Origin: Bimuria novae-zelandiae CBS 107.79
Taxonomy: Eukaryota > Ascomycota > Dothideomycetes > Pleosporales > Didymosphaeriaceae
Direction of reading: 5' to 3'
Assembly: GCA_010015655.1 (NCBI GenBank)
Contig: ML976686.1
Location: 222,190-286,189, forward strand
Length of the DNA stretch: 64,000 nt
Notes under the pieces: generated by a model
Told to the model about the DNA's origin: nothing
The model's database searches: none
The model's input: the letters and a program-made list of their open reading frames with translations, nothing else
Shown: positions 22,577-37,442 of the stretch, piece after piece
Layout of the letters: every line of letters begins with the position of its first letter
Position numbering within the stretch: position 1 is the stretch's first letter
Made by a program: the position numbers and the translations under genes

Positions 22577-24065
22577 GTCCTCTCAGACAGAGGAGCATGA
22601 ATATAGTATACATAAAGCATAAACATACTAGCCTTAGATCTTTAGATCTTCCTTTAACTATTATGGTGGTTAACTTTATCCTTAAAACCTTTTTAGTAGA
22701 CATGCCTATTAGTAAACCTACTAGCTAGATTATAGTTAGCTAGTCTTTATAATACGGTCTTTTAGATCTATTAAGGGCGGTAATAGTAGCGCCTTAGTAT
22801 AGATATTAGCAAGATTATCCTTAGAGGTAATATACTTAACTTTATAAATACTATCTAAGTACTTCTTATAAATAAAGTAGTAATATATAGCGATATGCTT
22901 TAACTAGGCGCTAACTTTAAGGTCTTAAATAAGTAATAGGGCAGCTTAATTATTAACTAGTAGCTTAAAGTGCTATAATCCTTAGTTAGTAGCTACTTAA
23001 CTAGTAGTAGCTAACGTGCTAGTTAGTTTGCTAATAGCAAGATAGGACTAGACTAGGTAGGTAGTAGCGTAAGACGTAGCTATATACTTAGCTTTTATCG
23101 TAGACTTAGCCACATAGCCTTGCCGTTTAGATGACTAGGTAATGGTAGAGCTATTAACCTTTATTATATAGCTAGAAAACGATTTCGCGTTATTAGGATC
23201 CAAGCTAAAAGACGTATTTATATATATAATAACTATATTATCTATGCCCGTTAAGAGTCCTTTTAGCTACGGGGCTATCTTAATAGCGTAGCTATTAACT
23301 ATATTTTATATATAGTAAAGCACCTAGTATGCAAGTTAGAGGTGCTATTTAGATAGATTAGTATTATAGGAACCTAGCATACTAATTATATATAAAAGGT
23401 TAGGTTAGGAGATAATAGCTAAGAAATTAATAGAACTAATAATAGACTAGAATAGCTTCTAGTAATTTTTATTAACTAGCTTATTAGGCGGCGTCTAATA
23501 TAAGAAGCTATTAGGGTTAAGTAGGGTCTTATAGCTATTATACTTATTTATACTATAGCGCTAAAGTATAGAACGTGCGTAAGTCCGCTAGTAAAGATAG
23601 ATATAATAGGTGTTACTATTATAGTTACTATAGTTAAACTCGAGACTAAAAAAGATCTTAGGTTAGCTAAGGTCCTTTATGCGGAAGCAAGCGGCAGCGG
23701 CTATTATAAAAATAGTAATTACTTTATTTATTTTAGCTATTAGCACGTTGTTAACGTAGATACTAATTATAATATCTTTAAACTTTCTAAAGAAGATATA
23801 AGGGTTAAAGGCTACTAGTGTAAATCCTTACTAGTAAAGCTATACTTATAAGATATTATACTATTCGTGGCTAGACTGCTTAAGGCCGTAAAGGGCTTTT
23901 AGTAGCTTTAGGATAGAGCTACTAAGGTAGTTAATATTTAGCGGGTAGCGCGTATATATAGACTACTTTAGTAGGCTATTAAGGTACGCGGCGTTAAAGT
24001 CTATTTACTGTAGCATCTAGCCTATATATAGTACTAACTATATAATAAGGCGCAGGCTATTGTAG
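22577..24065 (-). mobile_element. outer Copia, 3' part (RNase H / RT relic)
   Basis: Extremely TpA-rich with no open frame. On the minus strand about 22.85-22.75 kb reads VKYITSKDNLANIYTKAL, the end of a Copia RNase H domain, followed by a stop before the LTR. Upstream parts resemble Copia reverse transcriptase but are full of stops. The region ends at the CGTAT target of the next insertion. Confidence 0.75.
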
Positions 24066-24070
24066 CGTAT

Positions 24071-24241
24071 TGTCAGATAGAATAAGCTGCGGTGAGGTTA
24101 GATCTGTACAATCGAGCAGGGACCACTTGGCTTGGCACACTAGCAAAATATCCGAAACCAACTGAACACAGTGGAGAATACAAAAAAAAACAATAAATAC
24201 TATCAAGTTGTATCAACATCTACTTATTATACCATTTGAAA
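24071..24241 (+). repeat. 5' LTR of Copia A
   Basis: 171 bp. It differs from the 3' copy mainly by transitions, including its first and last bases (TGTCAGAT versus TGTTAGAT). Confidence 0.93.
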
Positions 24242-27200
24242 ATTAAGAGTCTCACTGCCCCGACTAATACAATATGGCGTAACTCTTAAACCGCGATTCT
24301 ACGGTACACCTGAACACCTCCGCAGACCACAGGGGGTGGAGAACACAACTCTAGGCAAGATACGTAGTACATAACATTTAGGATAAAGTTAATCCGAATT
24401 TAACTACGCTATTAACCCCGAAACCGCTACTAATAAGGGCTCTAGTTATTACTAACTACGCACTAGCCGCGAATATCAAAGTCCTAATAAGACTAACTAA
24501 ACTATTAGCTAGAGGCTAGAAGGCTTTTAAAGAAGATCTCAAATACTACAAGATCCTCTTTAAGTAATATAAGAGTAATTAACACGAATATAAAAAGGAG
24601 TAATTAAGCCTTTAGCACATCGTTGCGTTTATCTAATTAACTATGTCACCGCACCTACTGCGCACATGTTGCCTGCCAGACAAGCCACTACGATAGTGAA
24701 TTACTAATCTGCAGAAGACAATTGGCATAAGCGACTAACTCGAACGAGAACAAGCACGTACCAGATACCGTGCGGCACTTAAGCTAATAAGAAGCCCTTA
24801 ACAATAAGATACTTAGCTAGCTAAGTACGACGAAGCAGCTGCGGAAGCAGAAGCCTTCTAAGTTACTAAGCTATTATAAATTAATGTAATTATAAAAGAC
24901 TTTATAGATGCCGTAAACAAGATTACTCCTATATAGTCTACGAATTTTTAAGATAATAGTCGATTCGCAGCCGGCATAGATCGAAAAGAGATAATATAAC
25001 GCTTCTAAGAACACATAATAATAAATTATCCCCTTAGATTAGGGAAACACAAAGTATTTATGTCTAATAATACATTATTTTTCGCTAAAGGTGGTGCACC
25101 CACCTAAGGCAATAATAGAGACGCCCATCCTGTCGAAAGCGCGTTATTGAAACAAAACTAGGGTAGACCTCGTAATTAACGTACAGCAGGTAGGAAAACC
25201 ACCACACTTAAATGGCCTATAGATTTAGAGCCTACTACTATAAGAGGAGCAAAATGCCCTGCATGTGGACAACGCTATAGTATAAGGGACTGCTATTATG
25301 TTAATCCAGACAAGGCTCCTAAATAGTGGAAATTAAATGAGACTATTAGCGAGCTTATATAATTTAAGCGTAAGAAAGACGCAACGTTCTAGGGGCTAAT
25401 TTATAAATAAAGTAGGACCTAATTAAGAACACTAATTACGAAATAATCGCACACTCTAACGCCCGAGATTCTTAAAGATTAACTAGAGGGCTAGAGAATT
25501 GCTACTACTAAAGTAGCTTTTAACTTAGTAGTAGGAGGGAGAGATGCTACTAACTATCCACTATAAAAGTCGTTTATCCTTAACTTAGGATCAACTTGCC
25601 ACATTACTAATAACCCTAATTATATCTATAGTTTCCGACCACCACTGCCCGGAGACTATATATGGGCCAGAAATTCCAAAGTGTGGATTAGAGGATATGG
25701 GTCTATTGACCTTACTCTAAAGAATAATACTAAAATAATAAAATTAACCCTATAAGATGTGGCTATTTGCCTAGACCTATTATATAACTTAGTATTATTC
25801 CAACTGTTAAGGCACAAAGGGATCTAGTGGGATATATAAACAGACCTAACCACTCTCCGAGGAGCTGAGAACAGAGCTATTAGAATTATAACTAAGATGT
25901 TTAGATAGTGGGTGCTGGAATACAATCCGCTACCACCTGCCACATATCACACACACAAGATTACTACAAGAACCAAAAGAGGACCGTAAAAGGCCTTAGC
26001 TATGCTGTGGCACAAAAGACTAGGACACCTAGGCCTAGTGGCTATTAAATACCTAGTGTAGCAAACTGAAGGGGTGCGTGTTAAAGGCATTATAACTATG
26101 GAATGCAACTCATGCGGGAGAGTAAAGTCTAGACAGCAGATAAGCCGCGCCCCACGAATAAACGAAGATGGACCTGGAGAGAGGCTTAGCATTAACTTCT
26201 ACACATACGAGATCTAAGGAGTCACTAAAGAGAAGAGTTAATTACTAATTACTAATAAGTTTTTAGGCATGCAATAGGACCTCTACTTTACAAATTACTA
26301 AATAGTAAAGTTAATTATTAATACTCTTTTAGTATTTATCTTATTCCTTAAGAACTACTACAACATCTCTGTTAAGACTATTAAAGCAGACAACGAGATT
26401 GCTATAGTTAAACTAGAAGTTAAGAAATAGTTAATAACCTAAGGAATAATTGTAGAGCCTTCCGCACTAGATATATAATTACAAAATAGAGGCGTAGAAC
26501 GCTTAGGGGGTGTAAACAAGGAGAAAGCTCGTGCCATGCGACTTGATGCTAACCTATCCTGGGAGCTATGGCCTGAGATTACAAGAGCTACTATATACCT
26601 CTACAATCGAACACTAAACTATGCAAATTACTGGAAAACACTATACGAGATATTCTTCACACGAGTCGCTTTTAGTAATGGGATAGTCACGTTACTACGA
26701 AAACTCAATATTATACACTTAAAAGCGTACGGCTGCAAGGCATTTGTAATAACTAATAATACTTACTAAGGTAAATTACGCCTACAACGTCTTGACCCGA
26801 AGGCATGGATTGGTTATCTAGTTAGATATTAATTATTAAACATCTACTAAATATGGATACCGTTACTTGGCAAAGTGATAAGTACCCGGGACGTTGTCTT
26901 TAACAAAGAGTTAGTATTTAATAAGAAAATTAAGAACCTTATAGACAGTCTTATATATAGCACGCTTTAAGAAATAGCAACGCACGTAAGAACTATTAAG
27001 TTGCTAACTCCTACCTAACAACTACAAAAAGACTCCTTTTATAAGGATAAAGCCACTGTAGATTCGTTAGAATAACAAGATAAAGCAGATCCACCAGGCT
27101 ACTATTAAGGAAGGAAGATTAGGGATAGCTACTTAACTCCTCTAACTACACTACTACCTGTCGCGTTACTTGCATAGTTAATGGCTAGAGACTAAACAAG

Positions 27201-29012
27201 TCTAACGTAATAAGCGTCCTCTATAACTGTCCCCTAGGCAGTAGCTTTTATGGCGGGAACCCAAGCCAGCCGTGTTAGAAAATACAAAGGAGAAGTTATA
27301 AATAAGACTAAGATAATAAAAATGCTCGCTAAAGGCTTAAAGCCCTATTAAAGTTAACTTCCACCTCTACTAACGTGCCGAACTAAGTTTAAGGATCACC
27401 TAATAGGCAAGATATTTTAAGAGGCTAAGCAAGTGCACCTCGCAAGCTATTAAAAGATAAAATTATAGTTAGAAATTCTAGTAAAGAAGATTAAACTAAT
27501 AGGATAGCAGATCCTTAACTACATATAGGTATACACCTATAAACTTAATAAGCACTATTACTTGCTGAAGTGCAAGGCGCGACTAGTTATCTAAGATAAT
27601 TAGTAACGAAATATTACCTCGCAAGACACTTACGCAGCCACGCTTGCCAGCCAGTTATTCTAAATAATAATGGCAATAGCAGCTTACTATGATATAGAGC
27701 TCACGCAGTACGACGTTACTAACGCTTTTATCCACGCAATAATAGATCGAGAGGTGTACATGAGAATACCTTAGGGTTATTAGAAGCCTGGAACAATATT
27801 GTAAGTAAATAAAGCATTATATAGCCTTCGCATTTCACTACTCCTTTGGTAAAGAGAATTTACGACAACGCTTAAAGCGCTAGGCTTCTAGATAGTGCCT
27901 TACGAGCCGTGCTGCCTAATTAAAGATAGAGTTATTATATTCTTTTACGTTGACGACATTATACTCGCGTACCATAAGGACAAAGAACAAGAAGCTTAAT
28001 AAGTAATTAAACGCTTATAAGATAAGTACACTCTTACTAGAGGAAATAACCTTTAATAGTTTCTTAGCATAGAGGTTGTACGGGACCGAACAAGCTGTAA
28101 GATTTAACTATTATAGGCCTCTTATTTAGATAAGATTAGCCAACTAGTAGACAAGACAAATATTCGACATGACACTCTAATGGCTGCGATTAAATTACTA
28201 CTAAGGAAAGGGTTGGTAACACTAACTAAGATTAATAAATTTTAACGCAAGATTGGATTGCTGCTCTTTGCTATAGTTACTACTAGGCTAGATATTGCCT
28301 TTGCAACATCACGATTAGCTTAATTTCTGTTAAACCTAGGGACTGAGTACTAAGACGCAGCAGACCGAGTTTTCCTATACTTTTAAAGCATAAAGCAGCG
28401 AGCCCTATAGCTTAGAGGTGACACTAGACTTTAGATTGCAAGCGATGCATTATTTGCTAACAATATAATAGACTGTAAGAGCTCCTAAGGTTACGCTATT
28501 AAGCTCTTTGGTGGTCTTATCGCCTGGAAAGCAAATAAATAAGACACTGTAATAACATTAACTACTAAGGCCGAGCTACTAGCTCTCTCTTAGGTAGCTA
28601 AGGAAGCACTCTTTGTCTTAAGACTACTTTAAGAACTTAAGATTAAACTAGACGCGCGCATAGTTACTATTTAGTGCGATAATAAATAAACTATACGCCT
28701 AGTAACTGAGGAGGTTTCCCGCCTCTAAACCAAACTTTGGCATGTGGACGTCCACAACCACTAGATCCGATAAGAAGTATCTATAGGCAGGATTAAGGTG
28801 GAGCATGTGCAGTTAGCGGATATAATTACTAATAGCCTTATAAAGGTGCTCTCTAAGAGCAAGTGGGAGGGTTTTCTCTAATAACTTAGATTAGTTAATG
28901 TAGAGACTAAGGAGGTAACAAATACTATGCCTCTTAAGGAGATTTAAGAGCAACTTAAAGACCTTATAATTGTATAAGTGCCAGCTTAAAGAGTTTCTAA
29001 GCTAAAGGGGTG

Positions 29013-29183
29013 TGTTAGATAGAATAAGCTGCGGTGAGGTCAGATCTGTACAATCGAGCAGGGACCACTTGGCTTGGCACACTAGCAAAATATCCGAAAC
29101 CAACTGAACACAGTGGAGAATACAAAAAAAAACAATAAATACTATCAAGTTGCATTAACATCTACTTATCATACCATCTAACA
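29013..29183 (+). repeat. 3' LTR of Copia A
   Basis: 171 bp, TGTTAGAT...ATCTAACA inverted ends, followed by the CGTAT duplication. Confidence 0.95.
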
Positions 29184-29188
29184 CGTAT

Positions 29189-31525
29189 AACTAGTAAGTA
29201 TATATCTTAATAATTAATACTAGGACGCTAAGAGAAGTCTTAGGCGATAAGTTACGCCTTATACTTTATTATCTTGCTATATTTATCCTTCTTAATATTA
29301 AATACTTAATAAATACTAACTAATATAGCTCCTAGCGGCAGCTCTAATATATTTATAATTATATACGTGCTATTAATCTTGTAAGCTTAGACTTTATATT
29401 TAATAGGTAGATACTATAGTAGAGTATTAGCATTAATTATAGCTTTTTTATAGGTATAAGGGATATTATCGCTAGTGGTAAAAGTAGTATAGGCTATTAT
29501 ATATTTTATTAATAAGTTATTTAGTAGGGCAAGTAGGATTAGTACTAAAAGATTAGTAACTAGTACGCTATTATTTTAAGCTTCTTAAGTCTTAAGTAAA
29601 GGCTTAATAATTTACTTAGAGTAAGTAGTTATAGTAATAGCGTTAGACGCGGATATATTATCGCGTGTCTAAGAGAACGTAAGGCCTCTACCGCGCGAGT
29701 GTGTAGTAGTAGGTTATTAATATCCTTAATAAGAGGGGTCCTGTATATTTTGTAAGGTAGGCCCGCCGTGCGAAGAGCCGGTAGTAGGTAGAGCTAGTGC
29801 CATATTAGACGCTATCTGTTAGCGGGGTGTCGTAAACGGAGTCTAGTCCTCTACGCCCGCTAAGTTATGTATAAGTTAGCAATTGTCGTGTTTACTAGTT
29901 AGGACAGGCATTAGCGTAGGATTGTTTACTATCTACGTGAAGTATAATAGTGCCTTTTATTTAGTAAAGGTTTAATACTAAACGTTATTTAATTTAATTA
30001 TAATATACTAGTTAGGTACGTAGACGCGGGTAGTTTTCGTGTTTTAGCTATAATTAATAAAGATATATACTTCTACGTAATTAAGAAGTTTAGTGCTAGA
30101 TTTTTAGACCTCTTTAGGTATATAAACGTAAGCTTTAATACTAAAAGGTTATAGGTGCTTAACTAAGGGCTTCTAACTAGTTAACTATTTATAAGAGATG
30201 CGGTTTAGCTTGTCTAAGGAGTAAGGCGTTATATTAATTAAGAAGTAAGTAGTAGAAATAGCTTTAGCCTATAAAAATAGTATAGAATCTATATTTAATA
30301 TTAAGTAGGCTATTTATGTAACTATCTAATTAAAGTATTTAGCTACACTATTAAGCTTATGTGTATATAGTAGAATAGTATAGTATTTAATACTATTCTC
30401 TTAAAAGTACTTATAAAGAGTAGACAACATGTATTTACCGCTATTATTTAACTTAAGGTAATAGACTATAGTACTATATTAGTTACGAGCGTATTAGATA
30501 AAGTTTATAACTACCTATATAGCGTTAGCCTTCTTTTTAAGGAAACGGACCTAGGTATAGTAGGTATAATTATTTATAAAGGAGATATAGTAGCGCGCGC
30601 TGCTAAGGCTCTTTTAAAAGAACTTACCTAAGAGGTTAGTATAAATAACTTTTAAGGGCTTTATAGGTTGTGCACGAGCTGCTACATTATAGACTAGTTA
30701 GTAGTACTTTAATTTTAAGATAATACATACCTTACACTAAAAACCTTTTAGTATAGTAGGTATAATATTGCTATTACGGTATAGGCGGGCTAAATTACGT
30801 ATTAGATAGTATCTAATAGCATAGTAAAACTTATTATAAGACGCGAAATAAGCTACTAGTTTAGTAGTAAATAGCATATTAACGTTTATCTTATTAAGGT
30901 CCTTAGTAAGAATAGTCTACTAAAATACGCTTTCTAACGGAACTACTAGTGGTAATTTAAGCGCGATTAGCCCCGCTATAGGTATAATAGGTAGCGGGTT
31001 AGTTTAGATCTATATTATACTATTAATATAACAGGCCTATAGGACCTGCTTACCTTTGCGGGTTAAGTATAGATTATTCTTAATAGCGCTTATTTTATAG
31101 TAGTTATAGACATACGCCTATAAAAATAGGTAGGTCTAGCGAAGTTTACTAAAGTAGAGCGCGTTAGTTAGTTCTATAATTTTTATAAAGCTATTAGGTA
31201 GTTAACAACGTAGATAAATTATTCTAACGCTATAAATAGGTAGCTTAAGTTTATTAGTAATTATAATTATTCCACGCCTTAGCAAGAGCGTTAAGAAATT
31301 ATTAATATAGCTAAATATATATTTTAAAGCACTAGTATTAAATAGCTAAAAAATAAAAACGTTAGAGGGTTAGTAAATATAAATAGTATAAGTACTTACG
31401 TTATTATTAGCGTAGGCGCGCTTACTATCTATATTTACTACTATTCTTAATAGCTTTAGCAAGGGGGGAGGTGTAGTTAAGTTAATAACTAAGTATGTAG
31501 TAAAAGCGTATATTTTATTATTACT
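29189..31525 (-). mobile_element. outer Copia, central part (integrase relic)
   Basis: AT-rich with no open frame. On the minus strand about 30.66-30.45 kb reads ARAQPIKPLK and then YYISFINNYTYYTRSVFLKK, a Copia integrase core with many stops. The region runs between the CGTAT and ATTTT target sites of the neighbouring insertions. Confidence 0.75.
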
Positions 31526-31530
31526 ATTTT

Positions 31531-31734
31531 TGTTGGATTAACAACCTCAAGGCCTCTGTCGTGTTGCAAAACACTATATGTGTGGAGCGAGCCCTATATG
31601 GGACTAGCTTCCATACCCCGCGATGTACTTCAATCCTCAGTAGATAGAACGAGAGACAACAAGCATTAATCAACCTAATGTAACTCGTTATTAAGTATTT
31701 CCTTTTAGCACTAGTGTAACAAGTCCTCCCGACA
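31531..31734 (+). repeat. 5' LTR of Copia B
   Basis: 204 bp, TGTTGGATTAAC...TCCCGACA. Confidence 0.94.
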
Positions 31735-34230
31735 CTAATTAGTGATCGCGAGAAGCTATCACAGATAGTAAGGAAGAAGAGACAGGCTGTTAACAACCTA
31801 ACGTAAGAAATCTCGGGTTGATGCAGACTGTGCTAAGAATAGAGCGAGGCAGAGATAACATAAAGCACTCTTAACCAACCTCTAAAGCTACTAGTTTAGG
31901 CCAATCCGCGGACACAGAGCGCGTTAGCAACGCATTATAATTCACCGTACAAATGTCTCCAGACGACCTAGTTACGTACACTAACACACGTTAGAAACGA
32001 CTAACCGACGAGACAACCACATTAACAACGAGTTAACACTACTAGTATAATAGTAGATAACTAGAGCAGCGACAGCGCAGCAGATAATACTAATGCTTAA
32101 GCTTAAGCTTAACTGCGCGATAATTAGTTAGAGCATAGCTTAAGTAAACGCTAGGAAGCTGCTTCGCGCTGGGCTAAATACACTATAAAGTACCTTATGG
32201 GAGACTGCCTATATCTAGTGGCGCTAGAATCTGTCAACACATCTCTCTAGGACGTACTTATACTAACAGACGCAGACAAGATGCACGCAATAACCTAGGT
32301 TACTAAAATTATCCGCGATTACAACGCATTAATAGCCTGGGACGACGATCTATGTATAGACTACTATTGCGATTTTAAAGGATAGACAAAGGAGCTATTC
32401 TATAAGGTTAACCGTGATACACTAAAATCTCTAAAGATGGTCCTACGGCATAGAGGAGTCTACACAGGTAATAACCGCGCGAGGCTTGCTAATTCCCTCT
32501 ATAATCTATCTACTCTAGAGAATACTCCCGAATGGGACCCTGTGGAATTTAAAGCTATAATATTCGACCAACGATTAAGGGCATACAAGCGATAGTAGAA
32601 CGCAAAACAGACACCTCTAATAGCTAAGTAGTAATAACTGCAGCAGGACAGTCCACTAGCTAGTACACATGCACTGTAGTTATAGCAGCCAGAGCACTTG
32701 TAGCAAGACGGGTAGCAGCGAGAGCAATTGCAGCGAGGCGAATAGTATAGAGTAGGACACGACGCTTAAAACTAATCTAAAACACGAGAGCTACAACCAA
32801 TGCACTAGATAGATAAAATCTAACTACTAAGATAGAGTAATAACAGTTAACAACCGCACTTTATGAGTGGTGCGCTTAGAGAACCTTAGTCTCGGCAATA
32901 GTAGGAATAAGATGCGTAATCACAGCAATAGCGACTATAAACACAGGCACGGCCGCCAGCAATTGCATATCGTAAAATCACGCCGTTTCCACAACAACCT
33001 GGGAACGGTGTACCAGGCAGACCACCAGAGCTACTCTATAACCCGTATAAGACGCTGCCGCCGCGCTGGTCCCGGAATAACCAACTTAACGCCAACACAA
33101 TCACGCAGTTCTCTAAGCTTTAGGATAATAATAAGAAATACACAGGAGATGTGTACGATCTGCTTAATAATAAAATTAAGATCTTCTTTAGCATCTGTTG
33201 GCAGGTGGACATCTACGAAGAGCAGTTCTACGCTGTGTTTCCCCGTATTCTTACTAGGCGAGCAGAGATGTTCTATATACAAGTTGTGGATAGAGGTGAC
33301 AGCTTTTCTAATGCGTACACAGTGATTAAGAACCACTTTAATCACGACGTCCACTATTAATACTACTACATAGACTAGACAACTACAACCTTCGCCCGTA
33401 CGCGCATGGAGAACCCTAACAAGAGCTTATATAAGGTGCTGCAGATATTACTTAATAAGCTACAATTGTGCTAACGCGCGCTTAGTAAGAACTTTAAAGG
33501 CGAGGATACCCTATATATAACTGTTATTAACGCGTGCCGTAGAGTTCTAGAACTTAAAATGGCACTCTTTAAGCCAGCCATAATCTACAAAGGACTCTTT
33601 GCAGACCTATAGTCTGTAGTTAAGACGCACCTTACACGTTAGTAAACAAGGCAAATGCTTATAGGGAGTGAGATAATTACTATAGACTAGTACTACCTTG
33701 ACCGCCGCTACAATAATAGGAATAGAAGAACTCGAAGAGGATTTAGAGGCGAAGGCGGATTCGCAGGCAGATTCTAAGGAAGCTAAGGCAATAAAGGTAA
33801 TTAGCGCTTTAATAGCAATAATAGTAGACGTAAATTCACAACGCCACGCTAGAAGAAGAAGTGCTTTGTCTGCCAGAAAGAGGGCTACTAGTTAACTAAC
33901 CATACTAATGAGGAACGCAAAGCTGCCCGCACACAGTTCTTCTCCGCATGTTACTTTATAGGCACACTACTGCCTGCAGACTTCTCTGTGCACCTTGCAG
34001 AGTATAAAGGTAGTAAGAACTACAAGGACAATAATAATAACAGCGATTAGTAGTATAATATTAACGATTAGCAATTCACAACTGCGTACGCGGAATATTA
34101 ATTTTTTAAGGAGTAATAACTTGTAGATTAAGCGTTTATACACCATATCTCTAGTGAAGACATATATAGCAGAGACGTACTGTCATCACCGGCGTCGCAA
34201 TTCCTTATTGAGGACCGATACACGCGATCT

Positions 34231-34566
34231 GTGTACCAAGGAATCCTCCCTAATACAGGCGCCGCCAATGTATCTACAGTCGGCAAGGAACAGTACCTCG
34301 CACTCATACAGGAAGACCCAACGGTCACGATAGACACATCTACGGCAGGAAAAACGTCTATCAAATTCGGCAAAGGCAGTGTTACGGTGTCTATCAGCAC
34401 CGCACAGATTCCGACAGAGATTAGAAAAATCAACTTTGAGGTGCTAGATGCGCCCACACCGTTCTTGCTATGCCTTGCGGACATGGACAGGCTAAAGGTC
34501 TACTTTAACAACACTACAGATAAGCTCGTCCAGGGCAATGTACGCATCCCCGTGATCCGCAAATAG
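34231..34566 (+). pseudogene. Copia B aspartic-protease fragment
   Basis: A 111-codon open piece with LPNTGAANVSTVGKEQYLAL and DTSTAGKTSIKFGKG, typical of fungal Copia protease regions, ending shortly before the integrase. The active-site Asp is replaced by Asn. It is not an independent gene. Confidence 0.8.
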
Positions 34567-37442
34567 AGATATCTATAGTTCTATCTTAACAAGAGAGAGC
34601 GTGCAACTGCATTTCTCACAAAGACAGAGTTAAGACGGCTCTATCGCCGTTTTGGACACCTAGCTATTATAAGACTAGCTAGGCTCTTGAAAGATGCTGG
34701 TCACAATAACTTTAAAAAAAGAACTCTTAAGCAAATTACAAAGTTTTACTATTATTATTAGCTTAATAGCTTTGCGCCGCGCCGCTTTAAGTTTACCCTT
34801 AAAGACGACTATTACTTTAACTACGAAATCCTTGTAGATGTGATATACTTAAGAAGCAAGCCTATATTACATATAGTAGATTTAGCAACTTCGTTTTAAG
34901 GCGCAAAGTTTCTTAACGCTATTTTAGCTAAGGAGATATAGCAGGCACTGCGAATGTTATAGATTAATACCTACTAAGGACCACCAGACATTCTTACACA
35001 TAACGCAGGCATAAACTTCGTAAGTGCAGAATTTCGCGCAGAAGTAAAGATTATAGGAGTCATATGCAAACAAGTACCTACAGAGGCACATTAGTCCGTC
35101 GGCAAGATAGAGAGGTATCACGCGCCCCTGCACCGCGCATGGGATATACTCTACGCTAAGCTTGCTAGCACTATATCTAATAAAGTAATTCTTTAGATAG
35201 CCGTAAAAGCTATTAATAACACAGCAGGCCCTAATAGTCTAGTCTTAACTTTACTTGTCTTTGGCGCATACCCACGTATGACTATAGAGTCACCGCCGTT
35301 ACCGTTAATAGTCAAGCGCAGCGAGGCTATTTAAAAAGCGATAAAAGAACTACGCAAGCTTACTACTAAACGCTAAGTTACGGATACGTTAAACACCCGT
35401 AACAAACCTAATACCGTAGATATGCTTGCGCTCCCGCTACAAAGCGAGGTTTTAGTATAGAGAGAAAAGGATGGATAGAATAGCCCGTACAAAATCGCTG
35501 CTATAGACGGCCATAACGTCACTATCGACATAGTTAATGGCCCGACAACATTTTGGTCGACAGTTATTAAGCCATACTATAGACTAAACTACCTCTAGAG
35601 TAACCCTAATGCGCCGCAGCAGCAGCACGCGTTACCTATAAATATAATAGTGCTATTAGCAACGCAACCACGCAAAAGAGGCCGCCTACTAGGATTAAGG
35701 AATAAGAGGAAGGCAAACGTTTACATTACTAAGAAGAAAAAAGCCGACCTTAAGCTCGCTATAAAGCTACGTAACAATAGAGTTATTATAACACCTAGCG
35801 CACCCTTTAAGGTATCTAATAATTAAGAGATTAGTGACCTAGTAGGCCGTAGAGTGTTTAAATTTAAATAATATAATTAGGAAGTGCATAGTAGAATCTA
35901 TATATTTAAGTCGCGTCTAGTGCGAGAAGTTAAAGGAAAGACAACTAAGCCCTATAAAAAATCCCGTCTTGTTATCTAAGGATACTAGGACTATAGTAAG
36001 GAGGCTATCTTAACGTAATCTCTAACTATTTAACGCTATAGCTAGCGTGTGATTATAGCCTTAGCACCTATACTCGTATAATATAGGATAAATCTTAAGC
36101 TCTACGATATAACGCAGGCATATCTATAGGCGTAAATAAATCTTAAGAGAATAATACTAGCACACCTCCCCACTAAGCTAGCACCTAGATATCCAGAGGG
36201 CACGCTACTCCATGTAATCAAGCCGCTATATAGAATCGCGGAAGCAGGAGTCTATTAGTGGACAACGTACCACAGATATTACTATAAGGAACTAGACATA
36301 TCTACGTTAACATACGACCTATGCTTGTTAGTAACAAATAGCAACGCAGATAACTTTAGCATAATTAGTATACAAACTAATAATACCCTTATGCTTAGAA
36401 CAGCCACATTCTTAGCGCATAAAGAGAAAATGCTCGAGAAGGCATAGTTTAAATTAAAGCCAAAGACTATGCTAACACCAAACGCGCAACTAGATTTTAA
36501 TAGCTACATATTTATAATAGACGCCAGCAACATAGACAACTATAAAGCAACTCTAAACCTTAAGCAAAAGGGACAAGGAGGAAAGATTAAGCTTATAGAC
36601 ATTAATGCTCCTAATCGCGCGTAATAGTACACTAAATAGCGCGCCTGCAGGGCGTACATCGCATTAACATGTTAACTAGAAGCGTCTTTTAACTTATCTA
36701 TAGTAGCTTAAGCGCAGTAACCTTCTAATAAGGATATTAAGGCGCTTAATAAGCGCCTTAAATGGCAGATAGAGAATCTTAACCGTGGACTACGCTACAT
36801 ACCTGTTAACCTTATTAACGCTAAGCTAATGGTATTCGTGGACGGCTCCTTTGCTAATAACAAGGACTTTAGCTTACAGCTAGGCTTTATACTCATGCTT
36901 ATTAATAAGTCCACAGATGTTAATAATGCCTTTACAATCTGCGGCAATATAATACACTATAGCTCAATAAAGTGCAAACGTGTTACACGAAGCGTACTAG
37001 CCTCTAAGATCTACGGCATAGTTAACGGGTTTAACATAGGCATTACTATTACTACTACTTTATAAATAATTATAAAGCGCCTTAGTCTGCCCGCAGTTCC
37101 CTTAGTTGTTTATACAGACTCGTACTCCCTATACAAGTGCCTTGTAAAGCTTAGGACAACTAAGGAAAAGCGCCTTATAATTAACATCATGGCACTACGC
37201 CAGTTATACGAACGCCGCGAGATTACAGAGATCTAATAGATTAACGGCGAAGACAACCCTGCGGACGCTTTTACGAAAGCATCACCAAACCACGCCCTAG
37301 AATAATTTGTTAATAGCAATAAGGTAACAGTCCGAATTAAGGGCTAGGTGCAGAGACCTACAATCTCTGCCTAGCGCATTTAAGTTTAGATATTTAGTCC
37401 TTTATGTGGACAATTAATATCGAGAAAAGAAAAGACTTCTAG

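Larger units (their letters stand above)
24071..29183 (+). mobile_element. nested Copia element A (5113 bp)
   Basis: LTRs of 171 bp lie at 24071-24241 and 29013-29183, and a perfect CGTAT duplication at 24066-24070 and 29184-29188. Next to the 5' LTR is AATTAAGAGTC, close to the sequence complementary to the tRNA-Lys anticodon arm, a plausible half-tRNA primer site. A purine tract AAAGGGG precedes the 3' LTR. Relics in order are a gag knuckle CPACGQRY near 25.26 kb, the pre-integrase motif KRLGHLGLVAIKYLV near 26.01 kb, integrase (26536-26769, YLYNRT and HLKAYGCKAF), reverse transcriptase with FYVDDIIL near 27.94 kb, and RNase H near 28.4 kb. Frequent TAA/TAG at former Gln and Trp codons show RIP. 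Confidence 0.93.
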